DNA of 56,001 bases from Streptomyces sp. NRRL F-5630 (GTDB taxonomy: Bacteria; Actinomycetota; Actinomycetes; Streptomycetales; Streptomycetaceae): contig NZ_JOGO01000040.1 of assembly GCF_000719475.1 (NCBI RefSeq), positions 1 to 56,001 of the forward strand. Reading direction: 5' to 3'. The notes beneath the pieces were generated by a model, which searched no databases, was not told the DNA's origin, and saw nothing but the letters and a program-made list of their open reading frames with translations. The position numbers were made by a program, and so were the translations under genes. Shown piece after piece: positions 16,611 to 24,617 of this stretch. Each line of letters opens with the position of its first letter. Positions within the stretch are counted from its first letter, which is position 1.

Positions 16611-17177
16611 TCAGGCGTCCTTGGTCTCGTGGGCGAGGGTGGAGTCGAAGGCAGCCCGGAACTCGGCCACAGGGGTTTGGCGCCGCCTGGGGATCAGGGC
16701 GGTGTCGAGCCGGGCGAGTTCGTTCGTGATCCGGCCGGAGCCGGTGTCGGACGCGATGGTCAGCGCGCTCATGCCGACCGTCGCGGCGCGCTCCGGGTCA
16801 CGGGCGCCGGCCAGGGCGACGGCCTGCCGCGCGAGGTAGACGCCGCGGTCGCGGTGGTAGTCGTCGGGCCTCAGCCAAATAGCGTCGGCGAAGGCCTCGG
16901 CGGCCTGGTCGTGACGCCCGAGCACTTCGAGGCCCTGGGCGCGGTGGACCTCGACGTACGAGGCGTTCAGCCACACGCCCCAGGGCGAGGGGTCGGAGCC
17001 GATGCCGTCGAGGGCGTTGCGTACGGAGTCGATGGTGCGTTCGCTATTGCCGAGGTCCTGGTGGAGCCAAGAGAGGAACTCCGCGTACCGCAGGCGGTTG
17101 TTGCGGTGGGGCTGAGTGCGGTCAGCTTCCCATCCGGCGGCTGTGAGGCGCCTGACGCCGAGCGCGTCCACGGTCAC
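16611..17177 (-). CDS. TPR-type helical protein
   Basis: 188 aa from GTG 17177, which overlaps the upstream stop (GTGA). Repeating helical segments such as YAEFLSWLHQDLGNSERTID, YVEVHRAQGLEVLGRHDQAA and GVYLARQAVALAGARDPERA look like tetratricopeptides. There is no HTH. It is coupled to the Xre-TPR regulator upstream and the reductase downstream, so it may be an accessory sensor of that regulator. Confidence 0.65.
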   Translation of the reverse strand: MTVDALGVRRLTAAGWEADRTQPHRNNRLRYAEFLSWLHQDLGNSERTIDSVRNALDGIGSDPSPWGVWLNASYVEVHRAQGLEVLGRHDQAAEAFADAIWLRPDDYHRDRGVYLARQAVALAGARDPERAATVGMSALTIASDTGSGRITNELARLDTALIPRRRQTPVAEFRAAFDSTLAHETKDA

Positions 17178-18406
17178 TGGCCACCTCGCAGTTCGCGCAG
17201 GTGGGCGACAAATGCCTGAGCCTCGCTGGCGTCGGCGTAGTGGGACTGGAGGGCCTGCCCGAGGTCGGCGGCCACCAGCGCGAGCGAGGGCAAGGACTTC
17301 CGGTCGCCGGCGAGCGCCTTCTCCCCGTACGCGAGCGCGGTGTCGAGATCGCCTTCGCGGGCCGCGACGACTCCGAGGGTGACCCGGGCCTCTGCGTTCC
17401 GCATGGGTGAACGCTCCGTCCCGTCGAAGTCCGTCCCGGCCCGGATCACCTGATTCGCCAGCTGCTCCGCGAGGCGGTTCTCCCCCACTCGGCGCAGCGC
17501 GTCCATCCTGTAGAAGTCGTACTTGCCCGGGTCGACAACAAAGTGATCCTCGATGTTTTCGGGATACGGGAGGCGCTCGAGGAGCTGACGCCCCTTGTCC
17601 AGCGCCACTTCGGTCTGCGACCGGTCCCCTAGCCGAGCCCACGCCTTGGCCTGTTGCGCGTACAGCTGCGCGGCCACGCTCTCGTTCGGCGCTACTGCGA
17701 TCCCGGCTTCCGCAGCCGCGATGACGCCGCGGAAGTCGCCCCGGGTCAAGGAGAACCAGGCGCGCATCTCATGCGCCCAGCCCTGCACGCCGAGCTCGCC
17801 CGCCTCCTGGCCGAGCATCAGCGCGGCCTGCCGGGTCGCCTCCGCGTCGCGCGGGCGCCCGGAGTCGTACTCGACACAGCCCACCAGGAGCGACAGCTTT
17901 CCGGCCAGCGCGATGATCTCGCGGTGCTGGGCCAGGCTCACCCGCTGGTGCTGGAGGCCGACGACCCGGGCCAGCCACGCCTTGCCTTCAACGAGCAGCT
18001 GGTCGGCGGGCATGTACGCGTACTCGCAGCACAGCCGGTCTGCTGTGATCCGTAGGGCATCCAGCGTTGCGGCGTCGACGTCCGACGCGCGCAGCCGCGC
18101 GATGATATCGACTGTGTCCATGCCACTGACCTGCAAAATTTCAGCGCGCCCGTCACGGCGGGACCGCTCAGGGAAAAAGGCTCCGGTCGTCGTGCCGAAG
18201 GTCTGAGCGATGGCCGACCGGTACTTCACCGGCTGCGCGTCGCCGGCCTCCCACCTCTTCCACTGCCGGAGCAAGTCCTGCTCGCTCACGACCTGGTCGT
18301 CGGGGAGTCGGACCATGAGTGCGCGCACGGCATCGGTCTGCGACCAGTCCCGAGCGGCGCGCTCCTCCACCATCCGGCGGGCCCAGTCAGGACGCTCATC
18401 AACCAT
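17174..18406 (-). CDS. Xre-family regulator with TPR domain
   Basis: 410 aa from ATG 18406 (upstream AAGGGG). The N-terminal HTH region includes DWSQTDAVRALMVRLPD, EQDLLRQWKRWEAGDAQP and RSAIAQTFGTTTGAFFP. The rest is helical repeats (ADRLCCEYAYMPADQLLVEG, AKAWARLGDRSQTEVALDKG). It heads the operon TPR-reductase-deaminase. A perfect 9-bp inverted repeat 134 bp upstream is a likely operator. Confidence 0.82.
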   Translation of the reverse strand: MVDERPDWARRMVEERAARDWSQTDAVRALMVRLPDDQVVSEQDLLRQWKRWEAGDAQPVKYRSAIAQTFGTTTGAFFPERSRRDGRAEILQVSGMDTVDIIARLRASDVDAATLDALRITADRLCCEYAYMPADQLLVEGKAWLARVVGLQHQRVSLAQHREIIALAGKLSLLVGCVEYDSGRPRDAEATRQAALMLGQEAGELGVQGWAHEMRAWFSLTRGDFRGVIAAAEAGIAVAPNESVAAQLYAQQAKAWARLGDRSQTEVALDKGRQLLERLPYPENIEDHFVVDPGKYDFYRMDALRRVGENRLAEQLANQVIRAGTDFDGTERSPMRNAEARVTLGVVAAREGDLDTALAYGEKALAGDRKSLPSLALVAADLGQALQSHYADASEAQAFVAHLRELRGGQ

Positions 18407-18539
18407 CGCAGTTCCCCTTCCCCGTACGGTCCAGCGGCGCAGCCTGCCCCCCGACAGAGTGATGCCCGCGGAGCGGAAGCCGGCCCTTCTGCGGCCGAGC
18501 ATGGCACGGCCCAGTGATCGCGCGGAGGTGACAAGTGGG

Positions 18540-18560
18540 GGTGACATCCCAGATGTCACC
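18540..18560. promoter_or_regulatory. Operator-like palindrome upstream of the Xre-TPR operon
   Basis: Perfect arms GGTGACATC / GATGTCACC with a CCA centre. The 332-bp gap 18407-18738 contains nothing else recognisable apart from the promoter for the leftward operon. Confidence 0.5.
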
Positions 18561-18738
18561 GGTGATCGTCACTTTGCGAAGCGTCCCGAGGAGAGCACGG
18601 TGAGTGCCGTTCACACGAGTTGATCCCCGTCCCAGTGGGAGGCGAACGGCCCATGTTGAGTCCCGCCCGACAGCCGCGAGAGACGAGCGCGGCGGGTGCT
18701 TCACGGCCTCTCCTTCACGGTGGCGGCGGAGTTCGGGA

Positions 18739-19074
18739 TCAGATGCTGGTGTCGTCGCCAGCGGCGCGATGTGCCTGGATCACGTATGCGTACGCGGCGC
18801 CCAGGTGGCCGTACGCCGCGTCAGAGTCGGCGGGGAGCGCGGCGGCTACCGATTCCGCTGCCCGGCGCAGCTGCTGGGTGACGGCGGAAGGCAGGGTCGC
18901 TGTTGCTGCGAACTCGTCCAGACTCCGAGCGACCTCGGAGAGGGGAGCGCCCTCGGGCACGCCGGTCGGACCATCCGGGCCCGAAAGCGCGGGAATCCAC
19001 CCGATGGTCGCGGTGAGGGAGCTGCGGATCTCGTCCACGAGCTCGGGGGCGGTGAGCCGCGTCTCGGTGTTCAT
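18739..19074 (-). CDS. Hypothetical helical protein
   Basis: 111 aa starting MNTETRLTAPELVDEIRSSL; Ala-rich helices follow (LPSAVTQQLRRAAESVAAAL, AYGHLGAAYAYVIQAHRAAG). ATG 19074 was chosen because the longer reading would run through the terminator hairpin at 19116-19142. No family recognised. It lies downstream of the UTRA and GntR genes. Confidence 0.55.
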   Translation of the reverse strand: MNTETRLTAPELVDEIRSSLTATIGWIPALSGPDGPTGVPEGAPLSEVARSLDEFAATATLPSAVTQQLRRAAESVAAALPADSDAAYGHLGAAYAYVIQAHRAAGDDTSI

Positions 19075-19115
19075 CTGGGGATCGGTCTCCAAGGACTCAA
19101 AGGGGCCAGGGGAAC

Positions 19116-19142
19116 GGGCGCCCCGGCGGAACCGGGGCGCCC
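19116..19142. terminator. Terminator hairpin after the UTRA gene
   Basis: Perfect 11-bp arms GGGCGCCCCGG / CCGGGGCGCCC, 5-nt loop, 12 bp past the stop at 19154. Confidence 0.8.
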
Positions 19143-19153
19143 GAGTCACCTTG

Positions 19154-19711
19154 TCAGGTGAGCGGAGCGGCGTAGCGCAGCGTCCAGCCCTTGCTCAGGA
19201 CGTGCTGGGTCACCTCAACCACGCGTTCGCCTGCGGTACCGATGTGGTTGATGGTCAGCACGTCGGCACCCTCGGGCAGACCGAGGCGAGTCGCCTCCTC
19301 CGAGGTGGCAGGACGGAGTTCGACATCCTCGAGGGCGGTGTCGCCCTGGTCGAACCCGGCCTCCTTCATGCGGCTGATGATGCCGCCGACGCCGGTATCC
19401 ACCTGCTCGATGCCCGCGGCCTCGGCGACGTCGACCGGGATGTACGTGGTGACGAGCTGAATGACGCGATCGCCGTCGAACATCTCCCGAGCCCGCACGA
19501 CGACGTCGCCGTCGACGCCCAGGAGCTGAGCGACGTCCGCCGGCGCGGCAGCACGGCTGACGGAGACCTCGGTGCGCGGGGTGCGGCCGGACCGGCGCAG
19601 CTCGGCGTCAAACGCACCGTGCGCGCCCTTCTCTTCGCGCTGGCCGGTGGTGTACCGGGTGCGCGCGTCCCTCAGGATCACGCCGCTGTCGTCGATTCGG
19701 TTGCTGGCCAT
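19154..19711 (-). CDS. UTRA-domain protein without HTH (GntR relative)
   Basis: 185 aa. It aligns by eye with the effector-binding half of the neighbouring GntR protein: RYTTGQREEKGAHGAFDAEL versus RYQPGFREAGGAVGAFEAEM, then RATSEEATRLGLPEGADVLT-type and HIGTAGERVVEVTQHVLSKG. The winged-helix DNA-binding part is absent, although the start has AAGGAG at good spacing. It may dimerise with the full-length regulator or bind its ligand, acting as a modulator. This is inference. Confidence 0.75.
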   Translation of the reverse strand: MASNRIDDSGVILRDARTRYTTGQREEKGAHGAFDAELRRSGRTPRTEVSVSRAAAPADVAQLLGVDGDVVVRAREMFDGDRVIQLVTTYIPVDVAEAAGIEQVDTGVGGIISRMKEAGFDQGDTALEDVELRPATSEEATRLGLPEGADVLTINHIGTAGERVVEVTQHVLSKGWTLRYAAPLT

Positions 19712-19765
19712 GTGCTGGGTGCTCCTTGCTGGTGTTTGGACGGAGGATCGGGTGGCTCTTGCTGG

Positions 19766-20575
19766 TCAGCCGGTTCTCGGCGTGTCTATGGCCCATTCGT
19801 AGGACAGGCGCCACTTGGCGCGAGGGAGTACATGCAGGGAGATCTCCACGACCCGTCCTTCGGCCGTCAGTCCCATGTGGGTGATCTCCATGACCGCCTG
19901 CTCGGGTGCGATGCCGAGGGCTGCCGCTTCTTCCCGAGTGGGGGAACGTACTTCGATCTCCTCACGGAGACGCACCTGTGCGAACCCGGCCTCGGCCATG
20001 CGGGACTTGCTGCCGCCTGTACCGGGCCTGACGGAGGCGAGCGCCGGACAGGCATCGACGATGTCTGCAGGGAACCAGGACGTCGCGACCTGGACGACCT
20101 CCAGGGCTTCAGCGTTGTGAGGCAGAAACACGGACATGACGCGCTCGCGCTTCAACGTCTTCGCCCGGTGGTGCATCTCGAAGATGCTGATGACCTTCTT
20201 AGGCGGTACGTCCTTGGCGATGGTGACGACGTTCTTGAAGTCGAACCCCTTCGCCCGCATCTCGGCCTCAAACGCACCTACAGCGCCGCCGGCCTCTCGG
20301 AAACCGGGCTGGTACCTATTGGTGCGGTCCGACAAGATCTTGTCGATCACCAGCGAGACGTAGGTCCCCCTGCCGCGACGAGAGAAAACCAACCCCTCGT
20401 CTTCGAGCAGACCGTAGATGTCGCGCGCAGTTTGATAGGCGATGCCGTGTTCCTGCTGGAGCTGAGGCACGCCAGGCAGGCGCGACCCAGGCGCGAGAGA
20501 GCCCCGCTCGATCTTCTCCCGGATCTCGGATGCGATCCGTTCGACCTTCCCCGGTTCTTTCTGCTTGGTGGCCAT
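19766..20575 (-). CDS. GntR/HutC-family regulator (HTH + UTRA)
   Basis: 269 aa from ATG 20575 with GGGAGGAGGAG upstream. Winged helix at about residues 10-75 (VERIASEIREKIERGSLAPG, LQQEHGIAYQTARDIYGLLE, FSRRGRGTYV), then a UTRA ligand domain. It is divergent from the transfer cluster starting at 21082, the place where Streptomyces plasmids carry Kor-type repressors such as KorSA, also a GntR protein. It likely represses itself and the transfer genes. Confidence 0.85.
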   Translation of the reverse strand: MATKQKEPGKVERIASEIREKIERGSLAPGSRLPGVPQLQQEHGIAYQTARDIYGLLEDEGLVFSRRGRGTYVSLVIDKILSDRTNRYQPGFREAGGAVGAFEAEMRAKGFDFKNVVTIAKDVPPKKVISIFEMHHRAKTLKRERVMSVFLPHNAEALEVVQVATSWFPADIVDACPALASVRPGTGGSKSRMAEAGFAQVRLREEIEVRSPTREEAAALGIAPEQAVMEITHMGLTAEGRVVEISLHVLPRAKWRLSYEWAIDTPRTG

Positions 20576-21081
20576 CGCTCCTCCTCCCTTGCGCATCGCG
20601 AGGGCAGCGGATCTCGCTACCCGGTGCGCCCAGCATCGCATGTCTAGTTGTTTCTCGAAAGCCGCGACCCGTGGGCGACTCAGTCTTCTTTAACTAAGCA
20701 ACGAAACGTGCAGGTCAGAGGGCATACAGAAAACAGGTTAGCTAGACAGGTTGACCAGACGCGAATAACAGGGTTCTAATCGAAGTGCCCAGCAAGCGGT
20801 GAGTAGCCGGATGCAGGGTGTAGCCAGCGGTGTGCCCATGCGTTTCGGGGCGCTGCTGGACGGACCACGAACCACCGCAGTTTCTGCAGCTCGCCTCCTC
20901 GGAGTCGGGCAGGTGGCCGGAGGCGGTAGCACCACCAAACCCCCCGGCCGGCAGGACTGCTGTACGACCTCAGCGCTGATGCGCTGTCTGTCCGTCAGGA
21001 CCGGGCCGCTGGCTCGTGGACCTGGTGGGCGGAGAGAGCACCCGCCCTGCACCCCCTCCCTCTCCCTGCCGAGGAGTCGCC
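20576..21081. promoter_or_regulatory. Divergent control region of GntR regulator and transfer cluster
   Basis: 506 bp without a convincing gene. TGTCTAG (20641-20647) and its inverted copy CTAGACA (20742-20748) flank the likely promoters. ACAGGTT is directly repeated at 20733 and 20746. These are plausible binding sites for the GntR protein. GAGGAG at about 21071 serves the gene at 21082. Confidence 0.5.
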
Positions 21082-21945
21082 ATGCCCGAGCTCGCCATGC
21101 CCAAGGCCGCTACGCGCCAGGGCCGCACCCGTACCTCCCGCCTCAGCCCCCTCGACGACATCGTCCTCTCGACCCTGTCGCCCGGTCACATCGACATGCG
21201 CCGGGTGGAGACCACGCAGACCCGCCGTATCTCGCTGGTGTGCCCGGACTGCCGTACCTGGGTGGCCGTGACCCCCCACCGCGGCACCTACCTCCTCAAA
21301 CTCGTCCCGCACCACACCGGCCGGGCTGGCGTCGGCGCCGCGATCCGCTGCCGCAGCAGCAACAGGCTCGTCGACGTGGACATCACCGAGTCCATGTGGC
21401 GCCGCCAGTACCGGGACTGGGCGCGCGAGGAGCGCCTCGCTGTCGACCTCACCCGCCACCGCCGCGCCACCGTCCAGACCCTCAAGGTCGCCCGGCCCCA
21501 GCAGCGGCCCGCCGACCGGCGCGCGCAGTGGGAGCGCGCGGTGCCCGCCACCCGGCAGGCGGATGCCGCCCGCGCGGCCGTCCCGGCTGACGCGATCCCC
21601 ATGGAGCGCGGCCGGGCCGTCGACGGTCCCGCCGGCGCCCCGCTGGCACCGCGCCCCCAGAGTGCCGGGGACCAGCGGTCCCTCCGCGCCCTGACCGTCG
21701 GCACCCTGCGCGCTCTGGCCGACGCCCGCCACGACCGGCTCGCGGGCGACGTCCTCGCGGAGCACCTCACCCGCGCCGCCTACCTGCACCTGGCCACCCT
21801 CTGGCGCCGCCCCCTGACCCCCGCCGACCAGCCCGCGCACACCGCGCTCGTGGCCTCGGTCAAGACCGCGCTGCCCGCACCGGTCGAGGGCGAGACCGCC
21901 GCCGCGTACATCGCCCGCTGCCGCAGGTCCCCGCTCGCCGCCTGA
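21082..21945 (+). CDS. First gene of transfer cluster; zinc-finger-like protein
   Basis: 287 aa starting MPELAMPKAATRQGRTRTSR. A CxxC appears in LVCPDCRTWVAVTPHRGTY with a later Cys, then a basic region (WRRQYRDWAREERLAVDLTR) and a helical C-terminus (LAEHLTRAAYLHLATLWRRP). GAGGAG precedes the ATG. It is likely DNA-binding or structural in plasmid transfer; family not identified. Confidence 0.65.
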   Translation: MPELAMPKAATRQGRTRTSRLSPLDDIVLSTLSPGHIDMRRVETTQTRRISLVCPDCRTWVAVTPHRGTYLLKLVPHHTGRAGVGAAIRCRSSNRLVDVDITESMWRRQYRDWAREERLAVDLTRHRRATVQTLKVARPQQRPADRRAQWERAVPATRQADAARAAVPADAIPMERGRAVDGPAGAPLAPRPQSAGDQRSLRALTVGTLRALADARHDRLAGDVLAEHLTRAAYLHLATLWRRPLTPADQPAHTALVASVKTALPAPVEGETAAAYIARCRRSPLAA

Positions 21946-21969
21946 CCCGCACCACCATCCACACCCTCC

Positions 21970-22003
21970 GGGCCCCGGAGCTGCACCTCGCAGCCCGGGG
22001 CCC
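21970..22003. terminator. Intergenic hairpin
   Basis: Arms GGGCCCCGG / CCGGGGCCC, 16-nt loop, between the first two transfer-cluster genes. It may attenuate rather than end transcription, since the cluster continues. Confidence 0.6.
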
Positions 22004-22047
22004 TCGCGCTCCTCAACCAGGCCACCCCAGACCCCTTGGAGACACCG

Positions 22048-22443
22048 ATGCCTGCCACCGACCCCGCCCTCGAGCTCGACGCCGAGACGCTCGCGCTCCT
22101 GGACCAGATCGACATCCCCCTCGCGGCGGCCGCGGCCCCGGCCAGCGCCGTCGAGGCGGACCTCGACGCCATGTTCGGCACGCCCCTGGCCCTGCACGAG
22201 GTCTGTGCTCTCCCGGCCGAGGCCGCCCTCCTCTCCCCCACCGACCCGTCGCCGAACGCGAACACGGCCGGCGATTTCCTCGCCCGGCGGCAGGCGGCGC
22301 TCGACATCGTCGCCGACGACCCGCACCTGACCGCGCGGGTCCGCGAGCGCCTCGTCGACATCCTCATCCCCGCCGCGTGGCAGCTGCGTATCGACCGTGC
22401 CGCCGTCATGCCGTTCGCGGAGCCCGAGGCGCTGGCCGCCTGA
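22048..22443 (+). CDS. Hypothetical protein of transfer cluster
   Basis: 131 aa, MPATDPALELDAETLALLDQ, Ala/Leu-rich, mostly helical and acidic, ending WQLRIDRAAVMPFAEPEALA. GGAG lies 8 bp before the ATG. No motif or family recognised. Confidence 0.55.
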   Translation: MPATDPALELDAETLALLDQIDIPLAAAAAPASAVEADLDAMFGTPLALHEVCALPAEAALLSPTDPSPNANTAGDFLARRQAALDIVADDPHLTARVRERLVDILIPAAWQLRIDRAAVMPFAEPEALAA

Positions 22444-22635
22444 TCCTCGCGCGCCCTGTCGCTCACCGCACGACCCTCACAGGGCCGGTCGGTGAGCGGC
22501 GGAGAGCGCGACGGATCACGCTCACGCCAGGAATCCGCCCCGCACACGACGAACGCCCCAGGTGCCGTCAACACCCGGAGCGTTCGGGGCCGAAGCCCGG
22601 CGAATCACACCCGTCTTCACCAGGAGGGAATTCGC

Positions 22636-23010
22636 ATGACGAACGCTACCCTGACCCGCTCGGGGCAGTCACCGAGGCCACCGCTTCCGACGCGGCCGCA
22701 GCCGCACGAGACGGGTGGCCGCCAGCCGCAGCCGCCGACCGAGCCCGCCCGCCCCCACCCCCAGCACACCACCCAGGGGTTCGCGGACCGGATGCTCGCC
22801 GAGGCCCGCCAGGCCGACGCCCGTATCCCGGCCCACCGCCGCGCCCCGCGTACCGCCGCCGAGCAGCGCGCCCGCCTGAACCACGCCGCGGGCATCGCCT
22901 GCTCGGACTGCCAGGGCCACGGAGGCCACACCTCGTCCACCCTGGCCGACGGCGTCGTCCGCGCGGCCTGGGCGCACTGCACCACGTGCACCGGGACGGG
23001 GGCGCGATGA
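22636..23010 (+). CDS. Small zinc-cluster protein (DnaJ-type CxxCxGxG)
   Basis: 124 aa, MTNATLTRSGQSP then a Pro-rich linker; the C-terminus has IACSDCQGHGGHTSSTL and HCTTCTGTGAR. Two CxxC(x)GxG knuckles form a DnaJ-like zinc site. GGAGGG precedes the ATG. Its stop overlaps the next ATG (ATGA). Such small proteins are common in Streptomyces mobile elements; the role is unknown. Confidence 0.7.
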   Translation: MTNATLTRSGQSPRPPLPTRPQPHETGGRQPQPPTEPARPHPQHTTQGFADRMLAEARQADARIPAHRRAPRTAAEQRARLNHAAGIACSDCQGHGGHTSSTLADGVVRAAWAHCTTCTGTGAR

Positions 23011-23135
23011 GCGAGGAACTGAGGGCCGCCCAGGAAGCGGCCGAGCGGCTGGCCGCCGCGCAGCGCGAGGCCGACCGCCTCGCCGCCGAGATCGCCGCCC
23101 ATCTGGCCAGCCAGGACCAGAGCCAGCAGAAGTAA
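23007..23135 (+). CDS. Small coiled-coil peptide
   Basis: 42 aa, SEELRAAQEAAERLAAAQRE followed by ADRLAAEIAAHLASQDQ. It is one continuous amphipathic heptad-like helix. Coupled to the upstream gene by ATGA and followed immediately by the next GTG. Probably an oligomerisation or partner peptide. Confidence 0.6.
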   Translation: MSEELRAAQEAAERLAAAQREADRLAAEIAAHLASQDQSQQK

Positions 23136-23486
23136 GTGCTGCCCCATCTCAGACGCGCCCGCGCCGCACAGCTCCTCGCGGCGCGGGCGCTCCTCTCCCT
23201 TGGTCCCGCGCATCCCCGCGTGCGCCGCCTGCTCGCCCTCGCCGGACGGGCCGCGGCGCGCGCCTGGGACGCGGGCCACCACGTCAGCGATCTGCACCGC
23301 CTCACCCACCCGGGAGCCTCGATGCCGACCTCCTCCCCCCAAACGACCCCCGCACCGACGCTGCGCCGCTTCCGGCGTGAGCACGGCGACCCGACGACCT
23401 GGACCACCTCGGAGATCGAGGGCTGGCTGCACCGCCAGGACGCTGCCCACGCCGCCCTCACGACGCATGGGAAAGGAAAACGATGA
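23136..23486 (+). CDS. Hypothetical basic protein
   Basis: 116 aa, GTG directly after the previous stop. An Arg/Ala-rich N-terminus (LRRARAAQLLAARALLSLGP) is followed by a C-terminal part reading FRREHGDPTTWTTSEIEGWL. The stop overlaps the whiB start. Family unknown. Confidence 0.5.
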   Translation: MLPHLRRARAAQLLAARALLSLGPAHPRVRRLLALAGRAAARAWDAGHHVSDLHRLTHPGASMPTSSPQTTPAPTLRRFRREHGDPTTWTTSEIEGWLHRQDAAHAALTTHGKGKR

Positions 23487-23803
23487 CCCGCCCCCGTACC
23501 GGCGGCCGCCCCCGCACTCTCACCGCCCTCAAGCGCCAGACCGCGCCCGCGCCCACCCTCTCCGACTGGCGCAACGCGGCCGCGTGCCGCGATGGGGACC
23601 CTGAGCTGTTTTTCCCCGTGGGTGAGTCCGGCCTCGCGACCTTGCAGATCGAGGAGGCCAAGAAGATCTGCCGTCGCTGTTCCGTGATGGAGACCTGCCT
23701 CCAGTGGGCGCTGGGGATCGGTGAGGACTCGGGCGTCTGGGGTGGCCTCAGCGAGGACGAGCGCCGCTCCATGAAGCGCCGCGCCGCCCGCAACCCGGCC
23801 TGA
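23483..23803 (+). CDS. WhiB-family iron-sulfur transcription regulator
   Basis: 106 aa. The four cluster cysteines are in the expected order: AAACRDGDPELFF, then ICRRCSVMETCLQWAL (C...CxxC...C). The glycine turn GVWGGLSEDERRSMKRRAAR precedes a basic tail. WhiB-like proteins bind [4Fe-4S] and sigma factor. Plasmid-borne WhiB genes are frequent in actinomycete transfer regions and may tune transfer or development. Confidence 0.93.
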   Translation: MTRPRTGGRPRTLTALKRQTAPAPTLSDWRNAAACRDGDPELFFPVGESGLATLQIEEAKKICRRCSVMETCLQWALGIGEDSGVWGGLSEDERRSMKRRAARNPA

Positions 23804-23951
23804 CCACTTCCCGTCCGGCGGGAGCGCCGGTCAACTCGCCGCCCGTCACGCAGCACCGCCGCACATCGGCAGCCCATACCCCGGGCTGCTCCGTTGATCC
23901 GCTCCCGGCTCCTGGTGACAGTCCAGGGGCCAGACCTCGAAGGAGTCGTTC

Positions 23952-24149
23952 ATGGCCGGGATGTTCGCCCGCATGGTCAGTCCGCTGCGCCGCATTGACG
24001 CTGAGCCCGACGAGCTGGTCAGCGAGGCGTACTGGCTGCTCAAGGAAGCTGAGAAGAACCACGGCGTGTGGGCGGCGATGACCGCCTACACCGGCATGGC
24101 GAGCGTGAAGATCCAGCTCGCCCAGTACCTCAAGGAGCACCGCGACTGA
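23952..24149 (+). CDS. Small helical protein
   Basis: 65 aa, MAGMFARMVSPLRRIDAEPD, ELVSEAYWLLKEAEKNHGVW and MASVKIQLAQYLKEHRD. Preceded by GAAGGAG. No motif recognised. It sits between whiB and the hairpin-rich gap 24150-24327. Confidence 0.55.
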   Translation: MAGMFARMVSPLRRIDAEPDELVSEAYWLLKEAEKNHGVWAAMTAYTGMASVKIQLAQYLKEHRD

Positions 24150-24264
24150 CCGCCGCGGCCCCGGCCGGAGTCGACCTCCGTGCCGGGGCCGGCGGTTCTC
24201 CCGCTCCGCCACGACCGCCCAGGCCGTGGCGGAGTCGGAGAGCCGGAACGGCTCGGCAAAGCAG

Positions 24265-24288
24265 AGAGGCCCCGGTCAGGGGGCCTCT
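24265..24288 (+). terminator. Hairpin with T-rich tail
   Basis: Arms AGAGGCCCC / GGGGCCTCT followed by CCTTTGTTT, resembling a factor-independent terminator. Upstream in the same gap is another stem, CTCCGCCACG / CGTGGCGGAG (24202-24233). Confidence 0.7.
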
Positions 24289-24327
24289 CCTTTGTTTCTC
24301 GCGATCCGCTGACAAGGAGCGATTCGC

Positions 24328-24360
24328 ATGGCCAACGCTACCAGCGGGGGTGCCCGGTGA
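24328..24360 (+). other. 10-codon leader ORF coupled to the next gene
   Basis: An AAGGAG site followed by ATTCGC and ATG opens MANATSGGAR, whose stop overlaps the GTG of the next gene (GTGA). The ribosome site and first codons resemble those of the gene at 22636 (ATTCGCATGACGAACGCTAC, MTNAT), suggesting a truncated duplicate now used as a translation leader. Confidence 0.45.
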
Positions 24361-24617
24361 GTACAACCACAGCTCCGGCCCCCGACAAGACGACGGACGA
24401 CACGTACGTGGCACCCAGCCCCTTCGCGGCGCTACTGGCCACGGTCATCGCCGTGGCCGCCACCGTCCTGGCCCTGTTCGACCTGTTCGTGAACGGCCTG
24501 TGGCCCACCTGCCTGCACCTGGCCGTCGGCCTCGCCGTCTTCGGCGCGGTCCGGGTGTGCGTGGGCATGGCCCTGGAGCCGTTCATCCCGACCGACGACC
24601 CGGAGAGCACGACATGA
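24357..24617 (+). CDS. Small two-TM membrane protein (Spd-like)
   Basis: 86 aa from GTG 24357. Two hydrophobic segments, FAALLATVIAVAATVLALF and CLHLAVGLAVFGAVRVCVGM. It ends PTDDPESTT, overlapping the next ATG. Small membrane proteins like this are typical spread (Spd) gene products next to TraB-type translocases, acting in intramycelial plasmid spreading. Confidence 0.65.
   Translation: MSTTTAPAPDKTTDDTYVAPSPFAALLATVIAVAATVLALFDLFVNGLWPTCLHLAVGLAVFGAVRVCVGMALEPFIPTDDPESTT

Noticed and set aside
18620..20647. 675-aa + strand frame
   Set aside because: It runs antisense across three clear minus-strand genes, including the GntR regulator.
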